From NCBI GenBank assembly GCA_019614645.1, contig JABWDB010000068.1, positions 1 to 64,000 on the forward strand: a stretch of 64,000 nt of DNA. Reading direction: 5' to 3'. Positions 11,290-23,001 of this stretch are shown one piece after another. The notes under the pieces are model-generated. The model was given only the letters and a program-made list of their open reading frames with translations, did no database searches and was not told where the DNA came from. Numbering within the stretch: position 1 is the stretch's first letter; each line of letters begins with the position of its first letter. The position numbers were made by a program, and so were the translations under genes. The stretch is from Stratiolaelaps scimitus (taxonomy: Eukaryota > Arthropoda > Arachnida > Mesostigmata > Laelapidae).

Positions 11290-13269
11290 TCAAGTGGCAG
11301 TTCCCGACTCCGACGTCTCTAACCCGTGTTTGCAGAGTCCGCGAACGCTTACTAGAGTTGGCCACATCAGCCACAGATATCCCGCAACCTTTATGTACGC
11401 GCCAACGCATAAACAGACGAAAGCATCTGCGCAGTGCTTTAATAAGCGTAAATTCGCCACGGCGACTTCACCGATATTGAAGAGTAATGCAAGGGAAACT
11501 AGGGCAAAACACCATCGAAGCGTTCCTTGGATGTGGCCAATTCGTAGGATGTTGTTTAATTCGGCATCACTTAGCAGTACCCTTTGGGATCCTCCGTCGA
11601 TTTCGTCACTTTGAGCGATATCGTTACAATAGCGACCACCAAAGCATTTGCCGAGCAATTCTTGATGAGCTTGCCAGTCGTCAGCTGGCGAACAGTTCGA
11701 ACCACCTACAGCGGCGGAGTGCCGCCGTTGAAACGCTAGCCCAACCGCTTTGGTATCGTCAGCGGAGTTGTTTCTTCGCAAAAATGTCGGCGTCATTGGT
11801 ATCAAATCATGCTCACGAATCGTAGAAAAAACTCGGCTACTGATTAAACCGTCACCATTCACCTGATCCCTGCGAATGCCGTACACAATAGCATTTCCTC
11901 CTCTGGCCTCGAGTGGTATACTGAAGTTCGTTTCTATAATCTCCACATTCGTCTCGCAGATCCACGTGCTGCGAATCAGTGAATCGTAGGCCCTCAAGCG
12001 TATCATACGCTGATTCCTGCGATATGGTAGATCCTTAAAACTGGAATCTTCACTCGTTTTTCCAAAGATCGATAGCTCCCTATCAGGCTCAAGAATTTCG
12101 GAGATTACCGCTGATCTGTACTCGTTGACTAGGACAAACTGAAACAGCACAACGAATATGCCTAGTAGTAATAGCCGTTGAGACGTGTATACGCCACCTT
12201 GATACGAAAGCTCTACGGCGTACGGCATAAAAACGCTAAGCGAAATTCGATAAAGTAGCGATGTGCTCATTCGAACCGATCCCAAGCTGGCGACCAGCGC
12301 CACGACGATGACAGTCGATGCAAGTGCCACTATCGTAGCGACACTGGACATAGGTTTGATGAGGGCCAATTCCGACGAGAGTTCAACGGCAGCCTGAGGC
12401 CTGAAACATCTCAGTCTGAAGGAAGCAGTCCATTCCAGTAAACGTGTACTATCCGGCATCGCTTCTATTACAAAGTACACTGGCACTGTGTCATTTAGAA
12501 CTCGTGTGGGATACACCGGCAGCAGTGTCCCATTAATCGACAGAGCACTCCGGCTCTGTCGTTCAGCTGGACCAATGTCGTATAAGCGGGTCTTAGGACG
12601 TGTGTCATTTTGACGAGTCAACGTGTTAGCAGATTGAACGATTATATTCAGTTTGTCGACAACAACATGGTCCTGTATGACTTGGCAATTCCTTATAGCC
12701 GCGTACGGTGGTTTGTATTTGCCGTCGGCTAACACACAGAATAGAATGAACGGATTTATTATGACATTGCCACAAACTTTCAGTAGTTCAATCTGTTCTA
12801 TTCGTCCATCTAAATTGCGGTAATCGGGCTCTTTGAGGTCACTGCAGAAGTACAGAACAATATATCTCAGCAATCTCTCTACCGCGACACGATGCTTTTT
12901 CGCTTTACTATGAACAATCAATGTCATTTCCATAGCACTGAAGCTGGTAGCTAGCTTGTGGCTGAATTGCGGGTCTGATACACAGGTGCCAATGAACGAT
13001 ACTGCGGTGTCCTTCGCTGTCACGCCTCGAAGTTCTAGATGCTGTTTCAGCAGGGCACTGAGTCCTCCGGGACAGCTGAAACCAGGTTCATCGGCCGAAA
13101 TGTCCGACACGGATAATGCACGTGCACATTCTGTATACAAGTCTTTATTTAGACACGGAGCTAGTATCGCTGCGACGATTGCTTCGAGCCTGATCATCAT
13201 CCTGAAAGAGGGCTTACCCTTTGTCAAAGCCTTCCTGATCAGATACGTTTGGCCATTGTCAGCATGCAT
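11290..13269 (-). CDS. ionotropic-receptor-like membrane protein, single exon
   Basis: 659-codon frame without introns. The first ATG is at 13269, but M24 or M25 (about 13200) is the better start because a signal-peptide-like stretch follows (MMIRLEAIVAAILAPCL). An ectodomain of about 280 residues carries N-glycosylation sites and cysteines. Hydrophobic segments then follow the plan of ionotropic receptors: M1 near 305-330 (SSVATIVALASTVIVVALV), a pore-like stretch near 337-358 ending YQGG, M2 near 363-390 (QRLLLLGIFVVLFQFVLVNEY), a soluble S2-like loop of about 190 residues, and M3 near 585-608. IRs are ligand-gated cation channels used in chemosensation and often diverge strongly in the binding site. 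The assignment rests on topology, not on conserved ligand-binding residues, so another multi-pass receptor is possible. It is probably a host gene, lying between two retrotransposons. Confidence 0.6.
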   Translation of the reverse strand: MHADNGQTYLIRKALTKGKPSFRMMIRLEAIVAAILAPCLNKDLYTECARALSVSDISADEPGFSCPGGLSALLKQHLELRGVTAKDTAVSFIGTCVSDPQFSHKLATSFSAMEMTLIVHSKAKKHRVAVERLLRYIVLYFCSDLKEPDYRNLDGRIEQIELLKVCGNVIINPFILFCVLADGKYKPPYAAIRNCQVIQDHVVVDKLNIIVQSANTLTRQNDTRPKTRLYDIGPAERQSRSALSINGTLLPVYPTRVLNDTVPVYFVIEAMPDSTRLLEWTASFRLRCFRPQAAVELSSELALIKPMSSVATIVALASTVIVVALVASLGSVRMSTSLLYRISLSVFMPYAVELSYQGGVYTSQRLLLLGIFVVLFQFVLVNEYRSAVISEILEPDRELSIFGKTSEDSSFKDLPYRRNQRMIRLRAYDSLIRSTWICETNVEIIETNFSIPLEARGGNAIVYGIRRDQVNGDGLISSRVFSTIREHDLIPMTPTFLRRNNSADDTKAVGLAFQRRHSAAVGGSNCSPADDWQAHQELLGKCFGGRYCNDIAQSDEIDGGSQRVLLSDAELNNILRIGHIQGTLRWCFALVSLALLFNIGEVAVANLRLLKHCADAFVCLCVGAYIKVAGYLWLMWPTLVSVRGLCKHGLETSESGTAT

Positions 13270-13914
13270 TGTTCATTTGTCGGTTGATTTTAGTAATACT
13301 GACCTGTTCCCGTACTGACTCGTCTATGGATGTATCGTGGTATAAAGGTATTTATGAGAAAATTCTGCTTAGCATCACCGACTAGCGAATAGATTATATT
13401 TTCTCTAGCTGAAAACGAATTTCTTTGTAACACATCTATTCAGGTTAGCTTGTCATCCCATAGCTCTTAAATCTGTGTCGGTGTTTCAAGGGGAACATTC
13501 ACAGGCAAATCGATTTCAAGGGATCTTATTCTCACTATATAGTCATAATTGCGTTCAGCATTTAAACGTCATGTTTCGAATCTTGTTCATCGTAGGAAAT
13601 ACTGAAGTGTCACGATGCTTACCGCCCACGTTGGTGGTGAAGTTAATTACGTTTCGAAACCAAAAGCAGCTGGAGGCATAGAAAAATATCTCCAACGCCA
13701 TTGAACAAGAAACGTCACCCTTGAAATAAACATGTCCTTGGAAAATTACTTGTGAAAATGTTCAAACTCTGAGAGTATTTTAAAAGGCTATACTCTATGG
13801 CACTTAATTTCGTGTGTCGCTTTCCATAGAGTTTGCAGACGGCACCATTTCAATAATATGAGACTCAAGGTCCTCCTCCTGGGCACCTACCGGTTCTATA
13901 TATCCATTGTCACA

Positions 13915-13961
<47 letters not shown>

Positions 13962-14020
13962 CAAAGAAACCAAAGCCTTTATTGGAACTTTTCATTGGTG
14001 ATGTAAATGTCCCAATATCT
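13270..14020. other. spacer with TA microsatellite
   Basis: No gene recognised. A pure TA repeat occupies about 13918-13960. The Tyr-Ile repeat frames across it are artefacts of that repeat. Confidence 0.5.
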
Positions 14021-14131
14021 AAATTTCACTCAAATATGGAAAACAGACACGAACACACATTATTATCTCACCCCCAACCGTACTTATTGCAGTGAAGACA
14101 AATTCAACGCATTTCACTCTGACACTGTAGT
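14021..14131 (+). repeat. 111-bp direct repeat, left flank of BEL/Pao copy 2
   Basis: The 111 bp just before the 5' LTR (from AAATTTCACTC to ACTGTAGT) recur in the same orientation just after the 3' LTR at 21373-21483, identical by eye. This is far longer than the 4-6-bp target duplication that such integrases make. Confidence 0.9.
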
Positions 14132-14599
14132 TGTGACGAACAGGAGTTTCGTCGAACATTTAAGATATTTGTTATTGTTATTGTTATGATTACTCGTTAA
14201 GACGACATATTCTCAAAATATTATTTTGAGTGAATATACAACATTATCCTCATTGCAAATTATATATGTATGTATCTAATAATTAGACACTGAAATCTCA
14301 TCAAAATATTCATCAACATTTCAATAAAGTAAAGCTGATAAGGGAGTGAGGTATGACAGTGGCGACATCTAGCGGCTTGATGGGGAACTTCGAGTGGGTC
14401 CGATTTCCATCATCATCAATCGGTCTGATCACTCCCGAGTCAACCTTAGAGGCAAAAGGTCGTTTCGACCTTTCCCTGCGGGGTTCTTCATATCCTCTAA
14501 GTTGCCCTGTCTACACTTCCCAACATCTACCGATTAGACGGAGAATTATCTGTGTTCTTCTTGGTGTAGATAGGAGTTTCGCGTAGCGATACGTAATAT
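14132..14599 (+). repeat. 5' LTR of BEL/Pao copy 2
   Basis: 468-bp repeat starting TGTGACGAACAGG. Its last base or two overlap the TGG of the primer-binding site (TGGTGTCAGAAG from 14599), so the exact end is uncertain by a base. Confidence 0.9.
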
Positions 14600-14808
14600 G
14601 GTGTCAGAAGTATTTGGAAGCCCGTTTCCAGTTTTGGTGGTCTTCCTGACAAAAAATTGCTTGTGAGGTGCTGGAGTCGGCCGTCACCACTCTACTCGCG
14701 CAAGTCATTACCGGTTCATTACCTACAGTAGGCTAGCCCTACCTGGTCAACACCGGCCTGTCAACAGGACAAACAACGATTCAAGTGGTTCGGTACGTTC
14801 ATATCACG

Positions 14809-17800
14809 ATGTCAACAGATACAATGAACATTACGCCGGATTCCGGCAAAGATGCCCCTGAACTCGAAGCAATCCGCACCAAACGCAGAAGCTTAAGGGG
14901 ACAGTTCCGTTTAAAGAGTAGTGAGCTGAAAAAATTTATGTCCCGTACCTTCCCCACAGCAGAGTCGTATAAATCGGTGCTCGCTAAACATAGCGAAATT
15001 CAACTATTAGTGGATCAGGTATTGGTCCTAGACAAACAAATCGACGAGATGGTGTTGGGTCAGAGACCGAGAACCATTCCCCAAGAACGAGCCAAGCAAT
15101 TATCATTTTCAGAAGAAGCGGCTCAGTTGAGAATCGTGGTGGACCAGTTCGAGGCGCAAGCACGCGGGAACGAGCAGGCCACCCGAAGCTCATTATCCAG
15201 CCAAGCCCAACCGACGGGCCTCGGTCAGCAAACGCAAACCCAGGTTCAAACAATCCTGGCATCACAGCAAGATCAACTGCAAAGTATGCAAAAGATGATG
15301 CAGGATTTTATGGTTTCGGTGCAGAAACAGATCGCATCGATTGGGCAGCAGCCAACAGCCCAAACGGCAGAGCCTATGACGATGCAGCAGCAGACACAAT
15401 CGGCTCCCCATCAATCGTTCACGCCTCCACAACAGCTCACGGTTGAACAACAGCTTCAGCAAGCGCTTGAAACACAAAGAGCTCAGGCAGAGCAAATCAG
15501 ACTTTTGCAGCAGCAACAACAAATGGCAGCAACTAACCGCCAACAGCAACAGCCAGCCGTCAGGCCCCGTACGAAGGCCCAAGCATCGGGAGGCATATCG
15601 CCTTCATCCCCTCTTCGTGCAAATGATGATCTTTCCGGACAGCCGCTCTCCACCTGTACCAGGGCGTGCTCAACAAATTTCGACTCCCTTCCGAAATTTT
15701 CCGGCGACATCAAAAAATTTCGCGGATGGTGGCAACTCTTCGAGGTCGCAGTTCTCGGTCGAGCTGACTTGGCCGACATCGAAAAGTTCTGGCGCCTCAA
15801 GAAGTCTCTTGCGGGACCGGCAGCCGCAACGATCGTTCATCTTGACTTTGTGGCGGAGCAATATGAGATCGCTGTGCAACTTCTTCTGGAAGAATACGAC
15901 AACGCCCGTGCAGCAGAGCGGGCACACATGCAAGTCATTGCAAAGCTGTGCTCGGAAAGGGATCTCGACCACCCTCAAAAAATAAGTAGTTTTGTTAGCT
16001 CATTAGATCAGAATGTGAAAGCATTGGAAGCAAGGGGTGTAGAATGCTCAGCTCTATCATTTGCAATAACCCCGATGGTCCTAAAATGTGTCTCGGATCA
16101 ATTTAAGTTAAATTTTGCTACTTGGAGACAGACGACTGAGGATCCTGAACGGACTCAATTAGAATTAATTATAGAGTATTTGTATTTACGTAAAACTTGG
16201 AATAGTGAGTTAGAAATGCAAAGTACCAAGAGACATAATCCGCATCCACCCATGACAAATAAGCAATCGTTTCCCATAACATCTAATAGCATTAACAGTA
16301 GGAAATTCAGACCGCAACATCACAGCACTTTGAATAATAATAATAATAATAATAGGAATAACTTTGCTTTCGGTACTGTGACAAAATCTAAAGAGCAGGT
16401 CTGTATATTCTGTGACGGCTCTCACGAGAGCAAAAAATGTAATTTAAGTATGTCGTTAGCGGACCGAAGACAATTGTTAGCAGAAAAAAAAGTGTGTTTC
16501 AGATGCTTACAATTTAACCATACAGCAGATAAGTGTAGAAACTCACGAATTAATTGTAGCGAGTGTAGAGGCAAACATTATTTAGTGATGTGCCCGAGAC
16601 TAGATTGCAGATCAGGAACTAATCGTACCTCTATTCCCCCGGCTCACTCATCGAATACGGCCACACACACAAATTCATACAATGCATCTATAGACACACA
16701 TGGTCCGAGTGAATCGGTCGACGCACAACTGTTGATGACGGGATACGTATGGATCTTTGCCAACAACCGGCGCTCGTTATGCCGCCTTCTGTTGGATCCA
16801 GGCTCGCAGAGGTCTTTCGTGAGTGACCGTCTGTTGAACTCCTTGGGTGTCAAACCCAACGGCTCTCAAGCGTTGGTCACTTACACCATAGGCGGCCAGA
16901 TCTCAAAACTACAGGAGTGCGGCATATACGATCTGGAGTTGGGTAGCCGTTTTGCTCCTTATGAACGCATACCTATCAGTGGCTTGGGACTACCGGAGAT
17001 CACGAAGGGAGTGCTTCCCACAGTTTCCCTTACACATGATCTCGTCCCAGTCGCTGACCATCTCGTTAAGCATGCTTCCGAGGCGGTAGACATTCTTCTG
17101 GGAACAGATGTGTTACCTCGTATAATTTCTGATACTGTACGAGTGTTCGGAGATTTAGTTGCCACTTATACGAAGTTCGGATGGTTCTTCTACGGATCAA
17201 CCAAAACGCCTATGCCAACCTCCGCTCATTCAATTTTGTGTGTGCTAAATGTCACCATGATGTCTGATCAGAGCAGCCCGGTCTCAGACGTTAAAAATGT
17301 CACTGCTACAGACGAGCTTTCCGATTCAAACACAGACGGTTCATCCCCAATTCAAAATCTGTCATTGAATATCGACGATCCACTTGCTGACCTAAAATTG
17401 TTGTGGGATGTCGAACATCTTGGCATTGAAGAGCCTAACACAGAAGCTGTTTCACAGCTGGAGTCCGACCTTAAACAATTTTTTAGGGATACCATTCAGC
17501 AGGAGAGCGATGGCAGATATATTGTCTCATTGCCATTCAAAACAGACATTTCTAGTCTGGGAGATAATTTCAATATCGCGCACGCTCGTTTGCGCTGGTT
17601 ACTAAAATCCGCTAAAAAAGACACGAAGCTTTTGGCCGCGATTGATAACGAGATCGCTAAGGCTATTAAAGCAGGCTATGTCGAACCAGCATCTCCACGG
17701 CGAACTGGTGTACCAGCTCATTACCTGCCGCTTCTGGCAGTCTCGAAAGTTGCAAGTGCAACAGAGGAGTTAAAGGTTCGCATCGTAAAGGACGCTGGCG

Positions 17801-20169
17801 CTCGTGAAAAAAACGTAGCTGCCTTAAACGACATTCTTCACCAAGGTCCTAGTTTATTGCCAAACATTATAAAGGTCCTTATTCATTTTAGGAGGTATCC
17901 AATAATAGTGACGACTGATATTGTCAAAGCTTTCCATCAATTTAAGATTAACCCGGAACATCGCACCTTTTTGAGATTTTTATGGCCACTAGATATCTCG
18001 AAATATCCTAATGCACCGATTCAAGAATTTTGGGCAACTGTTCTTGATTTCGGTCTCATTTGTAGTCCTTGGCTGCACTGCCAGGGTTTGAAATTTCATT
18101 TAGAGAAACAACAGGAGCTTTATCCACGGGAAAAAAATTTTCTTTCCGAGTTATCCGACCATTTCTATATGGACGATGTGGTTTTCGGCGCGTTGTCGGA
18201 TAACGATGCCTTGTTAAAATATGAATTCATAAAAAAGGTTTTCGATGCGGGACGTTTTCCGTTAAATAAATGGGCCACAAATTCTAAACTGGTCAGCGAT
18301 TACATCAAGGCTAATTCTTCACCTGATACTACAGTTCTTTATGGTGATGATGATCACAAATTTCTAGGTATAACGTGGTGCCAACCTACCGATTATATAT
18401 CCGTTTCACTCGAGAATGCGATCCGGTCTTTTGGTCAGACCAATATTCCATCAAAACGCACTCTACTCCAGTCTTTGGCGAAGATTTTTGATCCTCTTGG
18501 CATACTATCACCAATCACGATAAAGGCTAAAATGCTATTGCAGTCATTGTGGAAGCACAGACTCGGTTGGGACGATGTTCTCACTGGTGACGATTTAGAG
18601 GAATTCAACTCCATTGCGCGCGCTTTGGCAACCCACGTGGACACAAAGATATCGCGCTCTCTAAATGTCAACAATAATAATCTGAGGAATGAACTCCATA
18701 TATTTTGCGATGCCTGCTTTGGCGCATATGGATGCATTATTTATCTACGACATGTAGCGGGCGATTCAGCAGTTGTCAACTTTGTGTTTGCAAAAGGCAG
18801 AGTAGCTCCGTTGAAACAACATTGGACGATCCCACGTCTTGAGCTACTGGGTGCACTAATTGCAGCTCGCGCAGCAGCCAAAATCAAGAATTATATAGGC
18901 GAACAATTTATTCACGAAATTAAATTTTGGTGTGACAATTCTGCGGTTCTGGGCTGGATTCGCGATACGCCAGAGAAGTGGAAAGCCTTTGTTGCAAACC
19001 GTATTAATGAGATTCACTCTCTCTCCGACAAGAATCAGTGGAACTATGTTCGCTCGAAGGACAATCCGGCTGATCTTCTATCCAGAGGAATTGCTCTTGA
19101 CTCAGATGATCTTAAAAGATTTTGGTTTTCAGGACCAGACTGGTTAAGTTCAGCAGGGCATCCAGATGTTACGCATCAGCTGAACATACCGGATGCAAAT
19201 GCATCTGTCGAAGCCGTTGAATGTGAACGTAGACTGCACTTCATGTGCACAGCTACTCAATGTTCCTCCACAGCTTTACCGCAATTAGCGGACGGAGATC
19301 GATTTTCAAGTTGGTCGAAGACTGTGCGGGTGGTAGCATTCGTAATGCGTTTCATTGATAGAATTAAAAAATCGCCTGTAAGGAAAACTGATAATTTTAT
19401 AGGAGCTGATGAATTTGATCGCGCAGCTAAAATTTTGCTGAAAGATGTCCAGTCCAGAGCTTTCCCTTTGGAGCTCAATTCATTATGTTCGAACGTTCCT
19501 AAGTCTAGCCCGATCTATCAATATCAGCCATTTGTAGATAATGATGGTCTGATTAGGTGTCGTTCGCGATTGGAAAGGTCGAATGAATTCTCGTATAACG
19601 AAATCTATCCTATTATCCTGCCAGGGGATAGTTCGCTTGTAAAATTGCTAATCCAGTGGATACATGCAGTAAAGTGTCTGCATTCTGGTGGTTTGAATGC
19701 GCTTTTACATCAGCTTCGTTCGAGTTTTCTGGTGACGCACGCTAGGCGAGTGGCACGTTCGGTGTTATCTAAATGCAAACCTTGCACAAGATTTCACGCT
19801 AAACCGGCTTGTGAAGTAACGCCGCCGTTACCGGCCTTCAGAATAGACAGATCTCCACCATTTTTCTTCACTGGTGTTGACTTTGCTGGACCCATTTTCT
19901 CTCGTGACGACAGTGGACAAAAACGCAAAAGTTATATCGCACTTTTTTGCTGTGCCACAGTGCGAGCTGTTCATATTGAATTAGTGCCCGATTTGACGAC
20001 ATATGAATTCCTGTTAGCTCTTCGTCGCTTTCTCAACCGTAGACCTATGGTATCTAAATTTTTTTCTGACAACGCGGTAAGAAGACAAGAAAGGTATTTC
20101 ATGGGAATTCATTACAGAGAGAGCTCCCCAACATGGAGCGTGGTGGGAACGACTTGTCCAAGTCATTAA
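14809..20169 (+). pseudogene. BEL/Pao gag-pol polyprotein, broken in integrase
   Basis: Open from an ATG at 14809 (the frame is open slightly further upstream but without ATG). It holds a Gln-rich gag (about residues 130-260), three zinc knuckles (about 533-600, starting CIFCDGSHESKKC), aspartic protease LLDPGS (about 660), reverse transcriptase with YMDD (about 1120), RNase H (about 1299, FCDACFG) and the integrase zinc region plus first catalytic Asp (TGVDFAGP). After SDNA near 20070 the frame is lost. The sequence resumes in another frame at about 20085 with KKGISWEFI and the catalytic Glu region GAWWERL. The second Asp and the Glu are then too close, so roughly 20-30 codons look deleted as well. 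Translation ends at 20169. Integration function should be lost. Confidence 0.9.
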
Positions 20170-20713
20170 ACGCCCGCTACGGAAAATCTTAGGCACGAAT
20201 TGTCTTCCTTTTAGAGAGCTCGCTACTATTTTGACAGATATCGAGTCAATGGCCAATATGCGACCAATCACGACAGTAGCTGCTGACGATTCAGACTTTC
20301 GAGCCCTCTGTCCGGCAGATCTACTCTATGGTTACAGAGCTACTACAGTTCTTCCAGGAACTTCGAAAATTCCTTTTTCATTTCCCGACAACTCAGCAAT
20401 CATAGTCTCTAAACGTTGGCGTTTTCAACAATCTCTCCTGGAATCATATTGGAAGCGTTTCAAGAAGGAATATCTAGAATATCTTCGCTCCGCTCACATA
20501 CGTAACCCAACTGCCAATAGACCTTTACAGGCTGGCGACATCTGCATCCTTCACGATCCAGCCCCCTCGAGAGCATACTGGCCCCTTGTTCGTGTCGTGT
20601 CGACACTAGGCGGGGAGAGAACAGATCTTAGGCAAAGATCTTGTATCATTCAGTTACCCTCAGGTCAACGTCTGAAAAGACCAATTCATTTACTCTACAA
20701 GCTAGAACTATAA
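20085..20713 (+). pseudogene. C-terminal integrase portion of BEL/Pao copy 2, shifted frame
   Basis: This continues the polyprotein in a different frame: WEFITERAP, then GAWWERL with the third catalytic acidic residue, and a C-terminal domain (DICILHDPAPSRAYWPL) equivalent to the end of copy 1. It ends 192 bp before the 3' LTR, as expected for the true C-terminus of the polyprotein. Confidence 0.85.
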
Positions 20714-20904
20714 GCACGTTCAGATATTTACAGACAGCACAAAACGATTTCAACAACTTACCTACATTACAACACACATAGGCCTGGTGAGAAACCGTTA
20801 TTTAATCTACCTTAGAAAAATAATATATTTAAATTTATTCCCCCTTTCCTTATCTGCGATCCTCTATTATGCAACAAGAAATGCGTTCCCGCATTTGCGG
20901 GGAG

Positions 20905-21372
20905 TGTGACGAACAGGAGTTTCGTCGAACATTTAAGATATTTGTTATTGTTATTGTTATGATTACTCGTTAAGACGACATATTCTCAAAATATTATTTT
21001 GAGTGAATATACAACATTATCCTCATTGCAAATTATATATGTATGTATCTAATAATTAGACAGTGAAATCTCATCAAAATATTCATCAACATTTCAATAA
21101 AGTAAAGCTGATAAGGGAGTGAGGTATGACAGTGGCGACATCTAGCGGCTTGATGGGGAACTTCGAGTGGGTCCGATTTCCATCATCATCAATCGGTCTG
21201 ATCACTCCCGAGTCAACCTTAGAGGCAAAAGGTCGTTTCAACCTTTCCCTGCGGGGTTCTTCATATCCTCTAAGTTGCCCTGTCTACACTTCCCAACATC
21301 TACCGATTAGACGGAGAATTATCTGTGTTCTTCTTGGTGTAGATAGGAGTTTCGCGTAGCGATACGTAATAT
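20905..21372 (+). repeat. 3' LTR of BEL/Pao copy 2
   Basis: Partner of 14132-14599, preceded by a purine-rich tract at 20890-20904. Two substitutions distinguish it from the 5' LTR. Confidence 0.9.
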
Positions 21373-21483
21373 AAATTTCACTCAAATATGGAAAACAGAC
21401 ACGAACACACATTATTATCTCACCCCCAACCGTACTTATTGCAGTGAAGACAAATTCAACGCATTTCACTCTGACACTGTAGT
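21373..21483 (+). repeat. 111-bp direct repeat, right flank of BEL/Pao copy 2
   Basis: Same sequence and orientation as 14021-14131, here directly after the 3' LTR and followed by unrelated sequence (ATAATACATAAGG). Confidence 0.9.
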
Positions 21484-22847
21484 ATAATACATAAGGCTGC
21501 GATGCATACCGCATTAGTAGGGCGGAGAGGGAGCATGTACGTTACGTCATCACGCTTGTAATCTACAAATGCCAGAAAGTGCGAGTAGCTTATCACTTGA
21601 TCATGGAACACCCCCACAGATAACAATGTGTTTGCATTTCACTTCGGCCTTCGGGTGTCAAAACCAAATGAATCGCGTACCATTTGAACTCCTTGGTCCG
21701 TGTATCAAGACGGGTCAAATAACTAATGCTAACCATCCATGGCACTAGATTGCTAAATGGAAGATTCTCTCCCGCCATTACTGAGCCACAGTGTTTTTTT
21801 TGTGATCAGGGTCCAACACTCGCAAACCCACGCACGGAGCCGATGCGCTACGCCGTTTAGCATAATGGCTGGGCTCTAATAACATGGCATCTTGTTTATT
21901 ATTTCACCATTATCTAGAAACATTATATTCAAAGAGCCTTATACTTTGATGACGTGTTTGCATACCTGAAATCTGTAGTGAGCGGCGACAGTCGGTTGTT
22001 GCCGACTCAGACCTCGTTGCTGGACCAGCCGGCAGATCAACAATATCTGAATCTCTCAGATACGCCTATGTTATTGGGTTCGCCTGAAAGCGAACTGCAT
22101 AGATCTACCGCGCGTCGACGATCCCCATGTGTGTCAACAGCATAACACCCCGGCAGTGATATCGACTTGAGACTGCATTGTTTGAAGTATCCGTTCGTTC
22201 AACTCGTGTTTCTAGGCTGCTTCCCATGCGGAGTGCTTTGCAACACTCACAGGGCCAATCACGTCGTTGCGACCCTTAGGGGGCATTCAACTAATACGGT
22301 ATGCATCGCAGCCTTATGTATTATAGTGCAGTATCAGAGGGCAATGCGCTGGATTTGTCTTCCATGCAATAAACACGGTTGGGGGTGAGATAATAATGTA
22401 GGCTCGTGTCTGTAAACTGTTGCACCGTATCGCTTTTCGTGCGCCGGTGGTCGATATCGTTGACAGCGACAGGGGCGAAGCAGGAAAGATAAGCTTTCCA
22501 TGTTAAGGTATAATTTGGATATTTAGAGATTTAAATTTCTAATGAAAGCTTCCAATGCAGCGCGGTGCTAATGTTGATGCTATTCAAAATATCGAAAGCT
22601 CAAGAGTTTTGCCAAGGACAAGCATGGTACAAGATTTGTGCTGTAGGTCGTACTATGACCCGAAGACAAAGCAAAATATAGTTACAGAAAAAAAAAAAAA
22701 ACTATAGGCTTACAGCAATGTGAGGCATTCGTCTACAGTTAGAAATAGAAGTAGGTGCATGGTTACGTAACGTAATAGTAGTCGATTTGTTCCGCTGCTC
22801 CCCGAATGTATTAGACGCAACCACATTACGGTATAATAGTGAAATGC
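21484..22847. other. unassigned sequence
   Basis: No gene, element end or repeat recognised in about 1.4 kb, apart from a poly(A) run near 22688-22700. Confidence 0.4.
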
Positions 22848-23001
22848 ATTGATTCGTTAAATTTGACGGTTTACTAACGGAACTGTAGTTGTACAATGCT
22901 AACAGCTAAATTTTCCTAACTTCGCGTGAGAATTTTGTAGCGGAGGTGAGTTGCCTGATCTCTCGCGGAAGTGAGCCCCAGATAGGTGGCAATCGATATA
23001 C
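22848..23001 (-). mobile_element. 3' end fragment of a CR1-like LINE
   Basis: On the minus strand this encodes the C-terminal signature of the LINE family (RLPPIWGSLPREIRQLTSATKF), followed by the shared 3' tail (GCATTGTACAAC...CAGTTCCGTTAGTAAACC). It abuts the plus-strand LINE at 23002 head to head. Confidence 0.8.

Larger units (their letters stand above)
14132..21372 (+). mobile_element. BEL/Pao LTR retrotransposon (copy 2), integrase-defective
   Basis: Element of about 7.2 kb with 468-bp LTRs at 14132-14599 and 20905-21372. They differ at two positions that I can see (C/G near 14285 and G/A near 14468), so it is older than copy 1. A TGG primer-binding-like motif follows the 5' LTR and a purine-rich tract (GCGGGGAG) precedes the 3' LTR. 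There is no ordinary short target duplication. A 111-bp direct repeat flanks the whole element instead. The polyprotein is broken inside integrase. Confidence 0.9.

Noticed and set aside
13804..14095. Frames with Tyr-Ile repeats on both strands
   Set aside because: They translate the TA microsatellite at 13918-13960.
15262..15582. Leu/Cys-rich frames opposite the Gln-rich gag of BEL/Pao copy 2
   Set aside because: Antisense of CAG/CAA repeats inside a supported polyprotein.
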